Shown here piece after piece: positions 13,101-25,200 of a stretch of DNA of 64,000 bases (its first letter is position 1; every line of letters starts with the position of its first letter). Source of the DNA: Welwitschia mirabilis (taxonomy: Eukaryota; Gnetophyta; Gnetopsida; Welwitschiales); NCBI GenBank assembly GCA_051453625.1, contig JBOZIK010000001.1, forward strand, positions 263,881,298 to 263,945,297, given 5' to 3'. The translations under genes and the position numbers were made by a program. The notes below the pieces were generated by a model. The model made no database searches, was not told the origin of the DNA, and saw only the letters and a program-made list of their open reading frames with translations.

Positions 13101-14269
13101 CTTAGTAGTAATGAGATTATAATCATTAGTCATATAAACTAATTTTCACACATAAAGTTTTTTTAATTAATTTAGTTATTAATACATTTCCAACATTTCT
13201 CTTTTTACCTTCTTTAAAATTTTAAGGTTTTAAAGTACATAAAAAAAGACACATTGACACAAATAGAGATTTTATTTATCAAATATATTATGTGTCATAA
13301 TGGATAACTATGAATGAATTAAAGAACATGAGGATTATTTGGATGAAAAAGAAGGAATGCATGAGGCTAGTTTAGAATCTTGATTATTTAATGTCATTCT
13401 ATCTACAATCATATCCCAGTCATTATATCCATCATCCTCAAATTTCTCTTTTTCATTTACCTTTACATGCATCCATTCTTATATTATACTACAGTTAGAA
13501 TTAAAAACTCTATAAATATTTCTACTTTTTTTATTTATTAAGAAATATTACTTTCATGTCTTTATTATCAAACTTATTCACATTATCAAAATCTTTCAAA
13601 ATTTAACATCGTCCTTTAATATCTTTGGAATATAAAACATTATAATTTTATACTTTCAAATTTCAAAAGGTATCTTTGTTATACCTAGTTTAGATAGGAA
13701 TAGTTGGAAATAAAGCATGTGGTGTTAAGTTATTTTACCTAAAATATTTTTGGAAATCTCCTTATTTATTTTTTAAATTAATGTAAAAGAAAAAAATTAT
13801 AGACTAATGATAAAATCATATGGGATAAAAGATATTCATCCTAAATCTAAAATTTATGCATTAAGCTAAATCTAAAAATTGTACAACAAGAATTTATGAG
13901 AACTTCATCTTATAAGAATCTTTGATTCACATTTCTAGCATAGGGGGCACTGACAGAGTTGGTATCTTTACATTTTCTATAGTTTAATTCCTCTCTAATG
14001 GAATTGATATCTTTGATTTAATAAATTTTAAATTTTGGTGTCATAAGGATATTACTAACCTTTTATCCATTATATAAGGATGTTTTAACAGCAAATTGAA
14101 AGCTACCATATTATCTATTATATGAAATCCTTTATTTTTTGAGCTACTCTAAGTGGTAAAGTAACTACTTTCCTTACTTTATCTTCTTGATTATTAAAAC
14201 CTCTAATAATTACCCTCTTTCTTAAATATTGCAAGTGTCTCATGTTAAGATTATTGAGGCAAGATGAAC
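13101..14269. other. AT-rich DNA, possibly the rest of the minus-strand copia element
   Basis: On the minus strand this is where RT N-terminal and integrase sequence of the 11850-13100 remnant would lie, but I could not recognise any motif. The open frame at 14118-14330 (minus) matches no family I know and overlaps the start of a plus-strand LTR. Confidence 0.35.
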
Positions 14270-14522
14270 TAATTACATTTAACACAATCCTATAATTGAC
14301 AAATACCCTAGTCACTTTGGTGGGTTTCAATTTTTATTAATAAATAAAAGGGTTTTGTTACTCTAGTTAATTGAGTATTTAATTCTTAATGGATTATCAT
14401 AATAATCATCTAAAGACAAAGATTATTTGGAAAGATATTTCAAAATTATTTTATATTTTCTCCTTTACTTATTATAATATCAAGTTAATCTTTTTGCATG
14501 ATGTTTCTTGTAAACTTCTTTA
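14270..14522 (+). mobile_element. LTR 3' part of a copia element, family L4 (copy 1)
   Basis: From about 14335 the sequence aligns with the LTR at 53334-53558; both contain TTACTCTAGTTA followed by a TATTTAAT block and a CTTATTATAA block. It is followed immediately by a primer-binding site, as a 5' LTR should be. The left boundary is uncertain. Confidence 0.6.
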
Positions 14523-14536
14523 ATTAGTATTAGAGC
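14523..14536 (+). other. Primer-binding site, initiator Met tRNA type (degenerate)
   Basis: ATTAGTATTAGAGC differs by two transitions from the usual plant copia site ATTGGTATCAGAGC, which pairs with the 3' end of initiator methionine tRNA. The leader that follows is cut off ~440 bp further by the long-LTR gypsy element. Confidence 0.7.
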
Positions 14537-14971
14537 TAAATCCACTAGTATTATTAAAAGCTAAAAGAACATTAAATTCTTAATGTAAAATCATAATTTA
14601 TTTTCGAATCGTGGATTTAGCCCTATTTCTCCCTACTAGTAAAAAAAATTAGTATTTTTAGTATAGGTTTCTTGTCCACCAACATGGGATTCTCTTTGTT
14701 ACTAGTTTAGAATTAACGTGTGAAATTATCAAATATGGGTAAAAATACACCTTTACTATTTTACCTATAACTTTTTCATGTAGAAGTGAAATTCTTATTA
14801 TGATGCTAGGCTAGAAATATTAAAGCTTTATTTTTCTAGTAACTTTCAAAATTTTTACTAGAAGTAGTTTCAAATTAACAATTTTTATTAATTTACTACA
14901 AGTTTTTGGTAAAATTTGATACTATCTTAGCCATAAATTTCATGTATGATCTTATTTTTTAAGGTTTTTTT

Positions 14972-17900
14972 TTTATATCCCATATTTGTAAATCTTATTT
15001 CCATGAATAATAAGTATATAAAGCTTTCAGTCAAATGAATAATTATCCTTATTTAAGTTTCTTATCAAATAAGATGTCATTTTAAAGTAACCTTAGTTTA
15101 TAATCTTTATAATTTATCATGAAAATGATAAAATTATATCAAAAGGTTTTATGGGAAAATCTATCCAAGAATTTAAAATTACATAATTCCATTATGTAAA
15201 TAATTAAAATCACATGATAAAACTAATAAATTAAAAATCTCAAGAGGACATAGTAATATATTTTACATCTTGTTTACTCATTTAGATTCTTGGTAAATGT
15301 GATATGTGTACTATATTATGAATAAATATTTTCTTCCTTGTGTTANNNNNNNNNNNNNNNNNNNNNNNNNNNNNNNNNNNNNNNNNNNNNNNNNNNNNNN
15401 NNNNNNNNNNNNNNNNNNNNNNNNNNNNNNNNNNNNNNNNNNNNNNNNNNNNNNNNNNNNNNNNNNNNNNNNNNNNNNNNNNNNNNNNNNNNNNNNNNNN
15501 NNNNNNNNNNNNNNNNNNNNNNNNNNNNNNNNNNNNNNNNNNNNNNNNNNNNNNNNNNNNNNNNNNNNNNNNNNNNNNNNNNNNNNNNNNNNNNNNNNNN
15601 NNNNNNNNNNNNNNNNNNNNNNNNNNNNNNNNNNNNNNNNNNNNNNNNNNNNNNNNNNNNNNNNNNNNNNNNNNNNNNNNNNNNNNNNNNNNNNNNNNNN
15701 NNNNNNNNNNNNNNNNNNNNNNNNNNNNNNNNNNNNNNNNNNNNNNNNNNNNNNNNNNNNNNNNNNNNNNNNNNNNTAAATATGATCTCTTTTTATACTT
15801 CAATGTCACTTATTACTCATCCCACTTATCAATGCTAAATCATGTGATCTTGTGATCTTGAGCTATGTGTTTTTGTTTATATATTTCCTCTTTTGTAAAA
15901 GGAGATAATTTTCTTTTCTTTTTTTTTATAAGTGCATTTCTTCTTTCCTCTCTTTCTCTCTCTTTCATTTATTCATTATCTTACTTGTGGAGCTTGGATC
16001 TTGGAGCTTTGAAGCTTGGACCTAAGCAACTCTTAACCTTAAATCTTCATCGTCTTTAACTATCAAGGTTTTACTAATCTTTTCAAGTAATCTCCTTACT
16101 CTTATTATCCATATGATCTCCTTTTTCTATTGAAATGATATAATATTTCATTATGGAATTATTTATGGATTTTATGCAATTATTTTATAAAATATTATAC
16201 CCTCCCATTAACACCCACCAAGATGTTATAGTGAGATATGAGAGGGTCTCTTGTGCTTGGTGATGATGGATTACTAATGAATTATTATGGCCAAGTAACT
16301 AGGAGTTCACTATAAAAAAGGAAAAAATCAAATTTGGGTATCCATATTTATTTTACTATTATATTTATTTTTGTTTATTATGCATTAGGATCATCTTATT
16401 AGGGGCAAAGTCTAATCCTCAAAATTCTCTTTAAGCTAGTACTCTTTCATGAAAAATCTCAAGGCTCATAGTAAAAATTTTTTTAATTGACTTGATTTTT
16501 CTTTTTATAACAATTCTTTTCTCTTTGAACTTGGTTTATCTTTCTATAACTAATTAGCTAGTATATACATTATTTGCTGATGTCAGTTATTACTTAAGTA
16601 GTTGTAGAAACTCATCACATTTTTATTATGATAAAAATTAAATTTCTAGAATAAAGACATAGGATAAAAAACATCATATCTTATTAATTAGTAAGTATAA
16701 ATTACTAAAAATTTTTTTAAGTTTATTATTATGATATAAACATGAAAATGTTAAAAAAATAATTTTTCTAATGATTAATTAGTTTTGAAAAATTTTATTT
16801 ATTTGAACATGTCAGAAAATAAATGCAAAAAATAGTAAGCAAGAAATTTACATTTTGTACTAATCTATTAATATATTTGCAAACTTGAGTATCCTAAGTT
16901 GTAGGAAATTGTATAATCTTTTTAAAACGTCTTGAATCATTTAAAAACACAAAGTATGATGAAAGTTATGATTCTTTTAGTGTAGTGTGGTAGGATTATA
17001 ATTTTAGAAAATTTAATAGTTTTTATCCTTAAATTATGATAAAGTTACAAATAATACTGTTATAATTCCAAGATAGTTGAAGTTGAATTTTCAAAAACCT
17101 ATTATGTGTCTAGTTACTGAAAAACTATTATAATTTAAGTTTTGCTTTATAATTAATTAGTTATTAATTTTTAACTATGATTCTCCCTTGAGCTTAAAAC
17201 TGTTATAAATAATGTTTAAAACTATAGAAAAATTAGTAAAAAAAATTTTATAGGGTAATTGAGCATATAAAATATATTTTTATTAATAGATTTAAGTTAA
17301 ATTATCTATAAGTGGTGCTTAATTATGAAAATACCTCTTTTACCCTTTTTTCTTAACTTACTTTAAATGTGCATGCTTATAAGAGTTTTCACCCTAATAG
17401 TTTAAGTGGTAGAAGTATTCTCTAGATTTTCACTTATTTTTACTAACTTATAATATATCAATATGAAATATTTGATAGATACTTATATCTTAATAATTAT
17501 GCTTAATTTATATTTTTTTTTGTTTACCTTCTTTGCACCAATTCATGGAGATTTTCATATGAGCATGGAAGAGTGTTTCTAGAATTGACATAGCTTCAGG
17601 TATTTTTTAGTTTCTTTAAGTATATTATTTTATATTTTTTGTATTATTATTGAAAAAAGAATACTTCCTTTATTTATATAGAAAATAAAATAAAAAATTA
17701 TCTTTTTAATTTATATTTTTATTATTATAATCTTTGAAAAAAGAAATGTTCTTGTATGCTTGCTTTCTATTTATGGTTGTTTCTATAAAATGAATCAAAT
17801 ATTGATTAGAATTATTATAACTAGGTAAATAATTCATTAAATACCCACATTAGTTAGAATTATTTGCATGCATTTGTATGGTGTATTTATTGAATAGGAC

Positions 17901-18661
17901 TAAACCAAGATAATTCTAACAATGTTCATTCCCATACTTGAATTTCATCATCAAGGTGGATTACATCATATTTTTTTATAATATCCTTTTGGAAGTGTAT
18001 TTGATTATCACTCTCCTACCCTAACATTTATGAACTTATTCCAACTTAATATCTTGAGCCCTTGACATCGATGAATTATGTTACACCATCAGAGATGCTT
18101 CAAGGAACTAGGGCTTATTTATAAGTATGTATCTACCTCATGCACCATCTGTTACCTATATTGGGGGCATATTGAGATAAAGTAAAAGCCTATATAGTTG
18201 AGCCTAGCCATATTTATATAGGTTATAACTGAAGTAGAACCAAATCACATCCAGAGGATGGCCAGATATCAAGTTGGAATGTCATTAATTAGAGTTGTAA
18301 TCTTCTATTATATTGGTTAGGTATTATCCTTAAAATTTATCCACGTATGTTAACAAGAAGTTTACATCTCCTCAACTATTTATAAGATATCTTTTATATG
18401 ATGAAAAGCTAGGAAAAAATGAAGGAAATAAACTTATGACATCACTATTATTTGTAAATCGAAAAAACCTAGAAATTAATTATAAGTCAATATATGACAT
18501 TAATATGATTTGTCTTTATTAGAATTTAGAAATTGTAATTAAGGAGTAAGTAGACTTTGGTCCTAAGTTCTGTTATGTTTATTAAGTAAAAATATTAAAT
18601 AAGAAAGAAAGTTATTAAAAAATTAGTGCTTAATTAGAATAGGATAAAAGAGGGTATTACA
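14972..18661 (+). repeat. 5' LTR of the long-LTR gypsy element
   Basis: It aligns with 20546-24423 nearly throughout. The 431-N gap (15346-15776) corresponds to ~395 bp of the other copy (20896-21290), so the N-run is about the right size. The end GGGTATTACA is followed by the primer-binding site. The left boundary is placed by alignment and is uncertain by ~15 bp. Open frames in here (for example 15865-16059) are not genes. Confidence 0.8.
15876..15886 (+). promoter_or_regulatory. Candidate LTR TATA box (5' LTR)
   Basis: TTTATATATTT lies at the same place as TATTTATATATAG in the 3' LTR (21394-21406). Both precede a pyrimidine-rich CT tract typical of plant 5' leaders. No transcript start can be read from sequence alone. 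Confidence 0.35.
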
Positions 18662-18664
18662 AAT

Positions 18665-18676
18665 TGGTATTAGAGC
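18665..18676 (+). other. Primer-binding site of the long-LTR element
   Basis: TGGTATTAGAGC, three bases after the LTR end, differs by one transition from TGGTATCAGAGC, the complement of the 3' end of initiator methionine tRNA. It fixes the right end of the 5' LTR and the plus orientation. Confidence 0.85.
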
Positions 18677-19639
18677 TCTAGGTTAGCTTAAATAATACTT
18701 ATGTTAAGCACTTATAAATTTATAAGAGTATAAATCTAATTATAGTTTTAACAACTTTTCTCCTTAATAATTATAAGGAAGTGGTAACCATAACAACTTT
18801 AATTTCTAATAGCTATAACGTTGGTAATTTCCCTAATAATCTGAAATTATGAGTAAAATCAATTATGTCCTTGATAATACTAGATTTCAAAATAACTTTA
18901 ACTCCTAGGTAATCATGAATTTAATCATATCTTCTAATACTCATGAACTCCATTATACCTATAATTTTCCTACTATCTAAATATATACCAAATTACATTT
19001 ATGTTAATTTTAGTAATTATAAAGATTAAACTAATCATAATCTTAGCACCTAAATAATCTAAAAAGTCAATTTTATTTTTGATAGCTCCAAAGTATTCAT
19101 AATATTAACTATAATTCCAACTCCTAAATCCCTAAACAAACTAGAAAAGATGATGAATTTAAGTCATTAAAGACTTTATTACCATATAGATGATAATCAC
19201 TTAGAAGAATTCCAATTATCTTAATAATTTAGGACAATAACATTATATGCTTTCTTAAAGAGATTAACCTCTTGTGAAAAAAATATAAATACATAAATAA
19301 TACCTTATAATCAAAAGCCCTTGAAAATAATCAAATCTCCAGCCAAGTTATTATATGATCACATAACTTTAAAGTGAAGACCCATACTCATTATTGTAAA
19401 CCTTATCTATTGAAAATAAAGAAAGAGAATAAAGTTGATTATGTACTTTAAGATATAAATAAGAACTTACTACATCATAATGATAACCATTTTCTTCCTA
19501 ATATTAATGAGAATATTTATAAGTTTAACCTTTAATAAAATTTATTCTACCTTAAAATATAATCTCATGAAAATTACCCCTTCTTTCAAATGCCTTGTCA
19601 TCATTAGTTAAACTTTAAAGCTAGGTCAGTTACATCAAG
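18677..19639 (+). other. Leader of the long-LTR element
   Basis: About 1 kb lies between the primer-binding site and the first recognisable Gag sequence. It is AT-rich with repeated phrases such as AATTATGTCCTTGATAA and CTCCTAAATCCC, and has no open frame of note. Confidence 0.5.
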
Positions 19640-20345
19640 TAATCAAAATCAAGAGAATCAATAACCTAATGATGGAAATAAACCCTCATTTAACCTTAAT
19701 CTAGAAGCATTGTTGAATAACTTCTTATAGTTCCTATTACAAATAGTAAATCAAGGTCAAAACCCACAAGTAAACAACAATATCAATCAACCTAAGTAAG
19801 TGGGTATGAACAAATTAATTCAAATGTTTATTAAGCTAAATCCACCAAAGTTTTTAGGAGGTTCAGATCATTTCAAAGCATAAGTATGGCTAAGTGATGT
19901 TGAAAAAGTTATAGGTACCTTAGAATGTGATAAATATGAAAGGCTTCCTTAGCTATTTATATGTTACAAGGAGAATCTAATCTATGGTGGAAAACCAAAA
20001 TGACAAAGTTAAGAGATCTAGAACTTTCATAGGTTAAATCGGATTATATCTTTAAGGAGACATAAATCACAAGTTCTATTTTTCCCATAACATTATAGAA
20101 TTTTTTAATCTAAGATAAGTCCATAATATGACCATAGCATCTAATGAGTGAAAATTTATGAAATTATTATGATATGTATCACATATACATCTAGATGAAG
20201 AAGCTAAAGCAAATCTACTTATTTCTAGTCTTCTCCCTTTTATTGTTGCTAAAGTATCCATGTTTCACCCTAAGAATCTAACAGAGGCTGTTAAAAAGGC
20301 AAACATAATAGAACAAGATTGTACTTTATCCATAACTGAGGAATA
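19640..20345 (+). pseudogene. Ty3/gypsy Gag remnant
   Basis: The translation, with stops, follows the plant gypsy retrotransposon Gag pattern. PPKFLGGSDHF (from 19842) is followed by a VWLSDVEKVIGTLEC segment, then MLQGESNLWW (WW codons 19985-19990), a KFMKLL segment, HLDEEAKANLLISSLP and finally NLTEAVKKANIIEQD near 20310. Upstream, NNFLxFLLQIVNQGQNPQ (about 19710) resembles the glutamine-rich spacer before this domain. I see no CCHC zinc knuckle after it, and the purine tract comes ~190 bp later. At least six in-frame stops are present. Gag would form the virus-like particle; this copy cannot. Confidence 0.85.
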
Positions 20346-21393
20346 TTTTTGAACATAATCAATTTATTTTAACTTAGAAAAATAAAACATTTTTATGGAT
20401 ATAAATTAATTAATACAAAATAGAGAAGTAGTAAATTATGAAAATTCAATACCAAAATCTTCTTCAATCTCATAATATGTATTTAGATGTTTTTAAGCTT
20501 TTCATGTATCTTGATTCTCAGAAGTGAATCCATCTAAGTGGGGAATAATATCATATCATATACTTTGTGAACCTTATTTACTTGAATAATAAGTATATAA
20601 AACTTTTAGTCAAATGAATAATTATCCTTATTTAAGTTCTTTATCAAATAAGATGTTATTTTAAAATTAACCTTCGTTTATAATCTTTATAATTTACCAT
20701 GAAAATGATAAAAATTAGGTCAAAAGGTTTTATGAGAAAATCTATTTAAACATTTAAAATCACATAATTCTAGTATGTGATGAATTAAAATCACATAATA
20801 AAACTAATAAATTGTCAAGAAGATATAATAATATATTTTAAATCTTATTTACTTATTTAGATTCTTGGTAAATGTGATATGTGTATTATATTATGNNNNN
20901 NNNNNNNNNNNNNNNNNNNNNNNNNNNNNNNNNNNNNNNNNNNNNNNNNNNNNNNNNNNNNNNNNNTAAGTACATGTAATCTTACCTAGAACTAATAATG
21001 ATAAATAAGTAGATTTACTCAACCATGACTTTTATGTTTTTGAGATATGTAAGGACACTTTATTAATAGTATACTTATTATATTATTCATTGGAATTGAA
21101 GAGTTTGTCTCATTATGCCACATGTTAATTTTGAAATTTGTGCATTTATTTTTTTGATGTACGTCTTACATGAATTAAACTCACTTATGATCTTATAAAG
21201 AATTAAAATAGATAGCATAAGGAAATGATGTATATAATTAAACTTGCTAATTGAATCAAGAATATTTCTCATCCTAGTTAGGTGCATGAGTCATAAATAT
21301 GATCTCTTTTTATAATCTAATGTCACTTATTACTCATCTATTTATTAATGCTAAATCATGTGATCTTGTAATTTTGCACTATGTGTCTTTGTG

Positions 21394-21406
21394 TATTTAT
21401 ATATAG
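21394..21406 (+). promoter_or_regulatory. Candidate LTR TATA box (3' LTR)
   Basis: TATTTATATATAG is conserved in position with the 5' LTR and lies ~75 bp before the CT tract. Confidence 0.35.
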
Positions 21407-21474
21407 AAATACTTTCATCTCTTGTAAAAGGAAATACTTTTCTTTATTTCTTATAAGTGTATTTCTTATTTTCT

Positions 21475-21542
<68 letters not shown>

Positions 21543-21568
21543 TGCTCGTTCTTTCTCTCTCTCTCTCT
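21475..21568. repeat. (CT)n microsatellite in the 3' LTR
   Basis: An uninterrupted CT run covers 21483-21539, followed after ACATGCTCGTT by a shorter one. The 5' LTR has only a short broken tract here (15948-15964), so the run expanded after insertion. The arginine/glutamate and serine/leucine open frames across it are artefacts. Confidence 0.95.
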
Positions 21569-23047
21569 TTGGTATTCTCTTACTTGCAGATCTTGAAGCT
21601 TAAAATCTTAAAGCTTAGAAGCTTAAAGCTAAAGAACTCTTAAGCTTGAATCTTTATCATCTTTAACTATCAAGGTCTTACTAGTCTTTCTAAGTAAGCT
21701 CCTTACTCTTATTGTCTATATGATATCCTTTTTCTATTAGAATGATGTGATATTTTATTATGAAATTATTTATGGCTTTTATGCAAGTATGTTATAAAAT
21801 ATTATCCTCTCCCATTGACACCCACCAAAATGTTATAATGAGATATAAGGGGATCTCTTATGATTAGTAATGATGGATTACTAATGGATGATCATGGTCA
21901 AGTGAAGAGGGAGTTCACTATTAAAAAAAATAAAATTTGGGTACTCATGTTTATTTTAGTATTATATTTATTTTTATCTATTATGAATTAGGACCATCTT
22001 ATTAGGAGCAAATTCTGATCCTCAAAATTCTCTTTAGGCTAGTACTCTTTCATGGAAAATCTCAAGGCTCATAGTAATTTTTTTTAATTGATTTACTTTT
22101 TCTTTCTACAATGATTCTTTTTTTTAATAATTGGTTTGTATTTCTATAAAAAATTAGTTAGTATATTCATTATTTTACTAAGGTAAGTTATTACTTAAGT
22201 AGTTGTAAAAACTTTATGATATTTTTGTTATGAAATTTCTAGAATAGAGGTATAGGATCAAAAAAAAGCCTTATCTTATTAATTAGTAAGTATAAATTAC
22301 TAAATTTTTTTTTTTTTACAAATCTATAATTGTGTCATAAATTTAAAAATGTAAAAAAATAATTCTTTTAATGAGTAATTATTTTTAAAAAATTTATATG
22401 TTAAAACACATTAGAAAATAAATGCAGAAAATGGTAACTAAGTAATTCACATTTTTATACCTATCTATCATCATATTTGTAAACTTGAGTATCCTAAGTT
22501 GTCTAAAATTAAATAAGCATTCCAAAACATCCTAAATCATTTTTAAACGCAAAGTATGTTGAAAGTTATGGTGATTTTAGTATAGTTTAATATGACTATA
22601 ATTTTAGAATATTTGACAGTTTTTATCCTTAAATGATAAAGTTAGAAATAATACTTTTATAATTTCAAGATAGTTGAAGTTATATTTTGAGAAATCTATT
22701 ATGTTTCTAGTTTTTAAAAAACTATTATAATTTAACTTTTTCTACATAATTAATTAATTATTAATTTTTAACTTTAATGTCCTCCTAAAGCCCAAACATG
22801 TTATCAATAATGTTTAAAATTATAGAACAATTATTAAACAAAAATTTATAGGGAAATTGAGTATATAAAATAATCTTTTTTTAGTAGGTTTAAGTTAAAT
22901 TATTTAAAAGTGATGTTTGATTATATAAATACCTCTTTTACCCTTTTTTTCCTTAGCTTACTTTAAATGTGTATGCTTATAAGAGCTTTCACTATAGTAG
23001 CTTAAGTTATAGAAGTTGTCTTTAGCTTATCACTTATTTTTATTGAC

Positions 23048-23349
23048 TTATAATATAGCCATATGAAATCTTGGATAAATAATTTTATTTGAACAATTAT
23101 GCTTGAGTTATACCTTCTTTTTTTTTTACCTTCTTTGCATCAATCCATGNNNNNNNNNNNNNNNNNNNNNNNNNNNNNNNNNNNNNNNNNNNNNNNNNNN
23201 NNNNNNNNNNNNNNNNNNNNNNNNNNNNNNNNNNNNNNNNNNNNNNNNNTTATAATATAGACATATGAAATCTTAGACAAATATTTATATGTTAACAATT
23301 ATGCTTGAGCTATACTTTCTTTTGTTCATTTTTTATGCATCAATCCATG
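23048..23349. repeat. ~100-bp direct duplication around an N-gap
   Basis: 23048-23149 and 23250-23349 are copies of one segment (from TTATAATATAG to CAATCCATG) separated by exactly 100 N. The 5' LTR has this segment once (about 17449-17547). The copies differ at several positions, so they are not identical reads. Confidence 0.85.
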
Positions 23350-24423
23350 GAGATTGTCATATAAGCATGGAAGAGTGTTTCTAGGATTGGCATATCTCTA
23401 GGTACGTTTTAGTTTCTTTAAGTATATCATTTTATTTTTTTATTATTAGTAAAATAAAACAAAAAAATATTTCCTTTATTTATATAAAAAAGAAAAGAAA
23501 AAAATTATTTAGATTCTTGTATGCTTGCTTTTTTTATGGTTGTTTCTATAAAATGAACTGAATGATGATTAAAATTACTATAACTAGGTTAACAATTCAT
23601 TAAATATCCATATTAGTTAGAATTATTTACATGAATTTGTATTGTATATTTATCAAATAGGACTAAATCAAAATAATTCTAATAATGTTCATCCCCACAC
23701 TTGGGTTTCATCATCAAGGTGGGTTGCATCACTTTTTTTTATATACCCTTCTAGAAGTGGATTTGATTATTAATCTCTTATCCTACCCATTTGTAAACTT
23801 GCTCCAACTTAATATCTTAAGTCATTAGCTTTGATGAATCATGTTGCACCATTTAAAGATGCTTTAAGAAAGCAAGGGTTATTTATAAGCATGCATCCAT
23901 CTTACATACTACCTGTCACCTATATTGAGGGTATATCGAGGTGAAGTAAAAGCCTATGGAGTTGAGTCGAGTCATGCTTGTATAGTTTAGAATCTAAAGT
24001 AAAACCAACTCACATCTAGAGGATGGTCAGATATTGAGTTGGAATGTCATTAATTGGAGTTACAACTTCTTATTATATTGGTTAGGTATTACCCTTAAAC
24101 TTTATCCATGGATGTTGAAAATAAGTTTTCATGTCCTCAACTATTTACAAGATATATTTTAGATGATAAAAAACTAGGAAGAAATAAAGGACACAAACCT
24201 ATGACATTATTATTATTTGTAAACCAAAATAACCTAAAAATTAATCATAGGTAAATATATGACACTAATATGATTTGTCTTTTTTAGAATATAGAAATTC
24301 TAATTAATGAGTAAGTAGAATTTGATTTTAGGTTTTGTTATGTCTATCAAGTAAAAATATTAAAAAAGAAAGAATTTTTTTTAAAAAAAGCTCTTAATTG
24401 GTATAAGATAAAAAAGGATGTCA

Positions 24424-25035
24424 TAGCTTTAAACCATGATTTTATTTTTCTTTTCTCTTTAGTCATATGTAAGTTTTTACTTAATGAAAATTCATGTTAA
24501 AATATTTTAAGTCAAATTTTAGCTTAGTGATATGCACTAGGAAGAATTGGGATACATGGTTTACAAGTCTTAGAATAGTTACCCAATTTAAAAATATTTG
24601 AAAACATTACTTGATTTGGCCTCTTATACAACATATAGATGCTACACAAATTGAAAGGTAAATAAAAAATAATGACAAAATTCATAAACATATTCTTGTT
24701 TACATATTTTATAACATTCATGACATGATCAATTAGAAAATTCATAGTATTGCATGGTTAGTATAAGACGTTTTTAGAAAAAGTTTAGCTCTAAATGTAT
24801 TTTATAATTTTTTTCATGTAGTGGAAAAAAGAATCAAACCAAAATGTAGCTTGGAAAAGCACATGAAATAATTAACATGTTAAATCAAATTGATCATTGA
24901 TAGATATTTTATAAATTAATGTATTATATGGATTGTTTTTCATTTAATTGTATTTATATATTTTAGATTATATAAATTTATTATCAAGCTTACAAGATAA
25001 GATTATGATGAAAAATCTTAACTTTAAACATTTGG
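24424..25035. other. AT-rich DNA, nothing recognised
   Basis: This is the flank to the right of the long-LTR element. If the element inserted into the copia L4 element, the continuation of that element should be here, but I recognise no Gag or pol motif. Confidence 0.4.
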
Positions 25036-25200
25036 GTGTAATGTTCATAATTTCATTAGCTAAAAACTTTGATTGATTTTAATACAAAAATGTAACACTT
25101 AGATTTTCTAAAACCAAAAATTTCAATCTCACATACCAAAATGTAATACCTAGATTTTTTTGGATAACTAAATTTTTGAAGTTGAATGACATAGTACTAC
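25036..25200. repeat. Degenerate ~52-bp tandem repeat, patch 2
   Basis: AAAATGTAACACTTAGATTT (25086) and AAAATGTAATACCTAGATTT (25138), with a weaker first copy at 25036, give a period of ~52 bp. The same phrase and spacing occur at 5285-5350. Confidence 0.55.

Larger units (their letters stand above)
14972..24423 (+). mobile_element. Gypsy-type element with long LTRs and a Gag-only interior
   Basis: Two direct repeats of ~3.7 and ~3.9 kb flank an interior of ~1.9 kb. The interior has a primer-binding site at its left edge, a decayed gag, and a purine tract (AAGTGGGGAA, 20536-20545) just before the right repeat. No protease, RT or integrase motif lies between gag and the purine tract. The layout fits the non-autonomous class described as terminal-repeat retrotransposons with a GAG domain (TR-GAG). 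An internally deleted autonomous element is the alternative. By eye the two LTRs differ at about one position in ten over the part near their start, so the insertion is old. It lies 3' of the copia primer-binding site at 14523-14536, so it probably inserted into that element. Confidence 0.8.
20546..24423 (+). repeat. 3' LTR of the long-LTR gypsy element
   Basis: It begins at TAATATC just after the purine tract (expected TG changed to TA) and ends GGATGTCA. It supplies the part missing from the 5' LTR (20967-21290). It carries two features absent from the 5' LTR: a long CT microsatellite and a ~100-bp duplication around an N-gap (23150-23249). A 71-N gap lies at 20896-20966. Confidence 0.8.

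Noticed and set aside
15282-15855. Long frames across the N-run at 15346-15776, and similar ones at 34510-35232, 35482-36549 and 47908-48102
   Set aside because: They are open only because N codons give no stop; the flanking residues match nothing.
21356-21596. Open frames of alternating Arg-Glu (minus) and Ser-Leu (plus)
   Set aside because: They are translations of the CT microsatellite inside a non-coding LTR.
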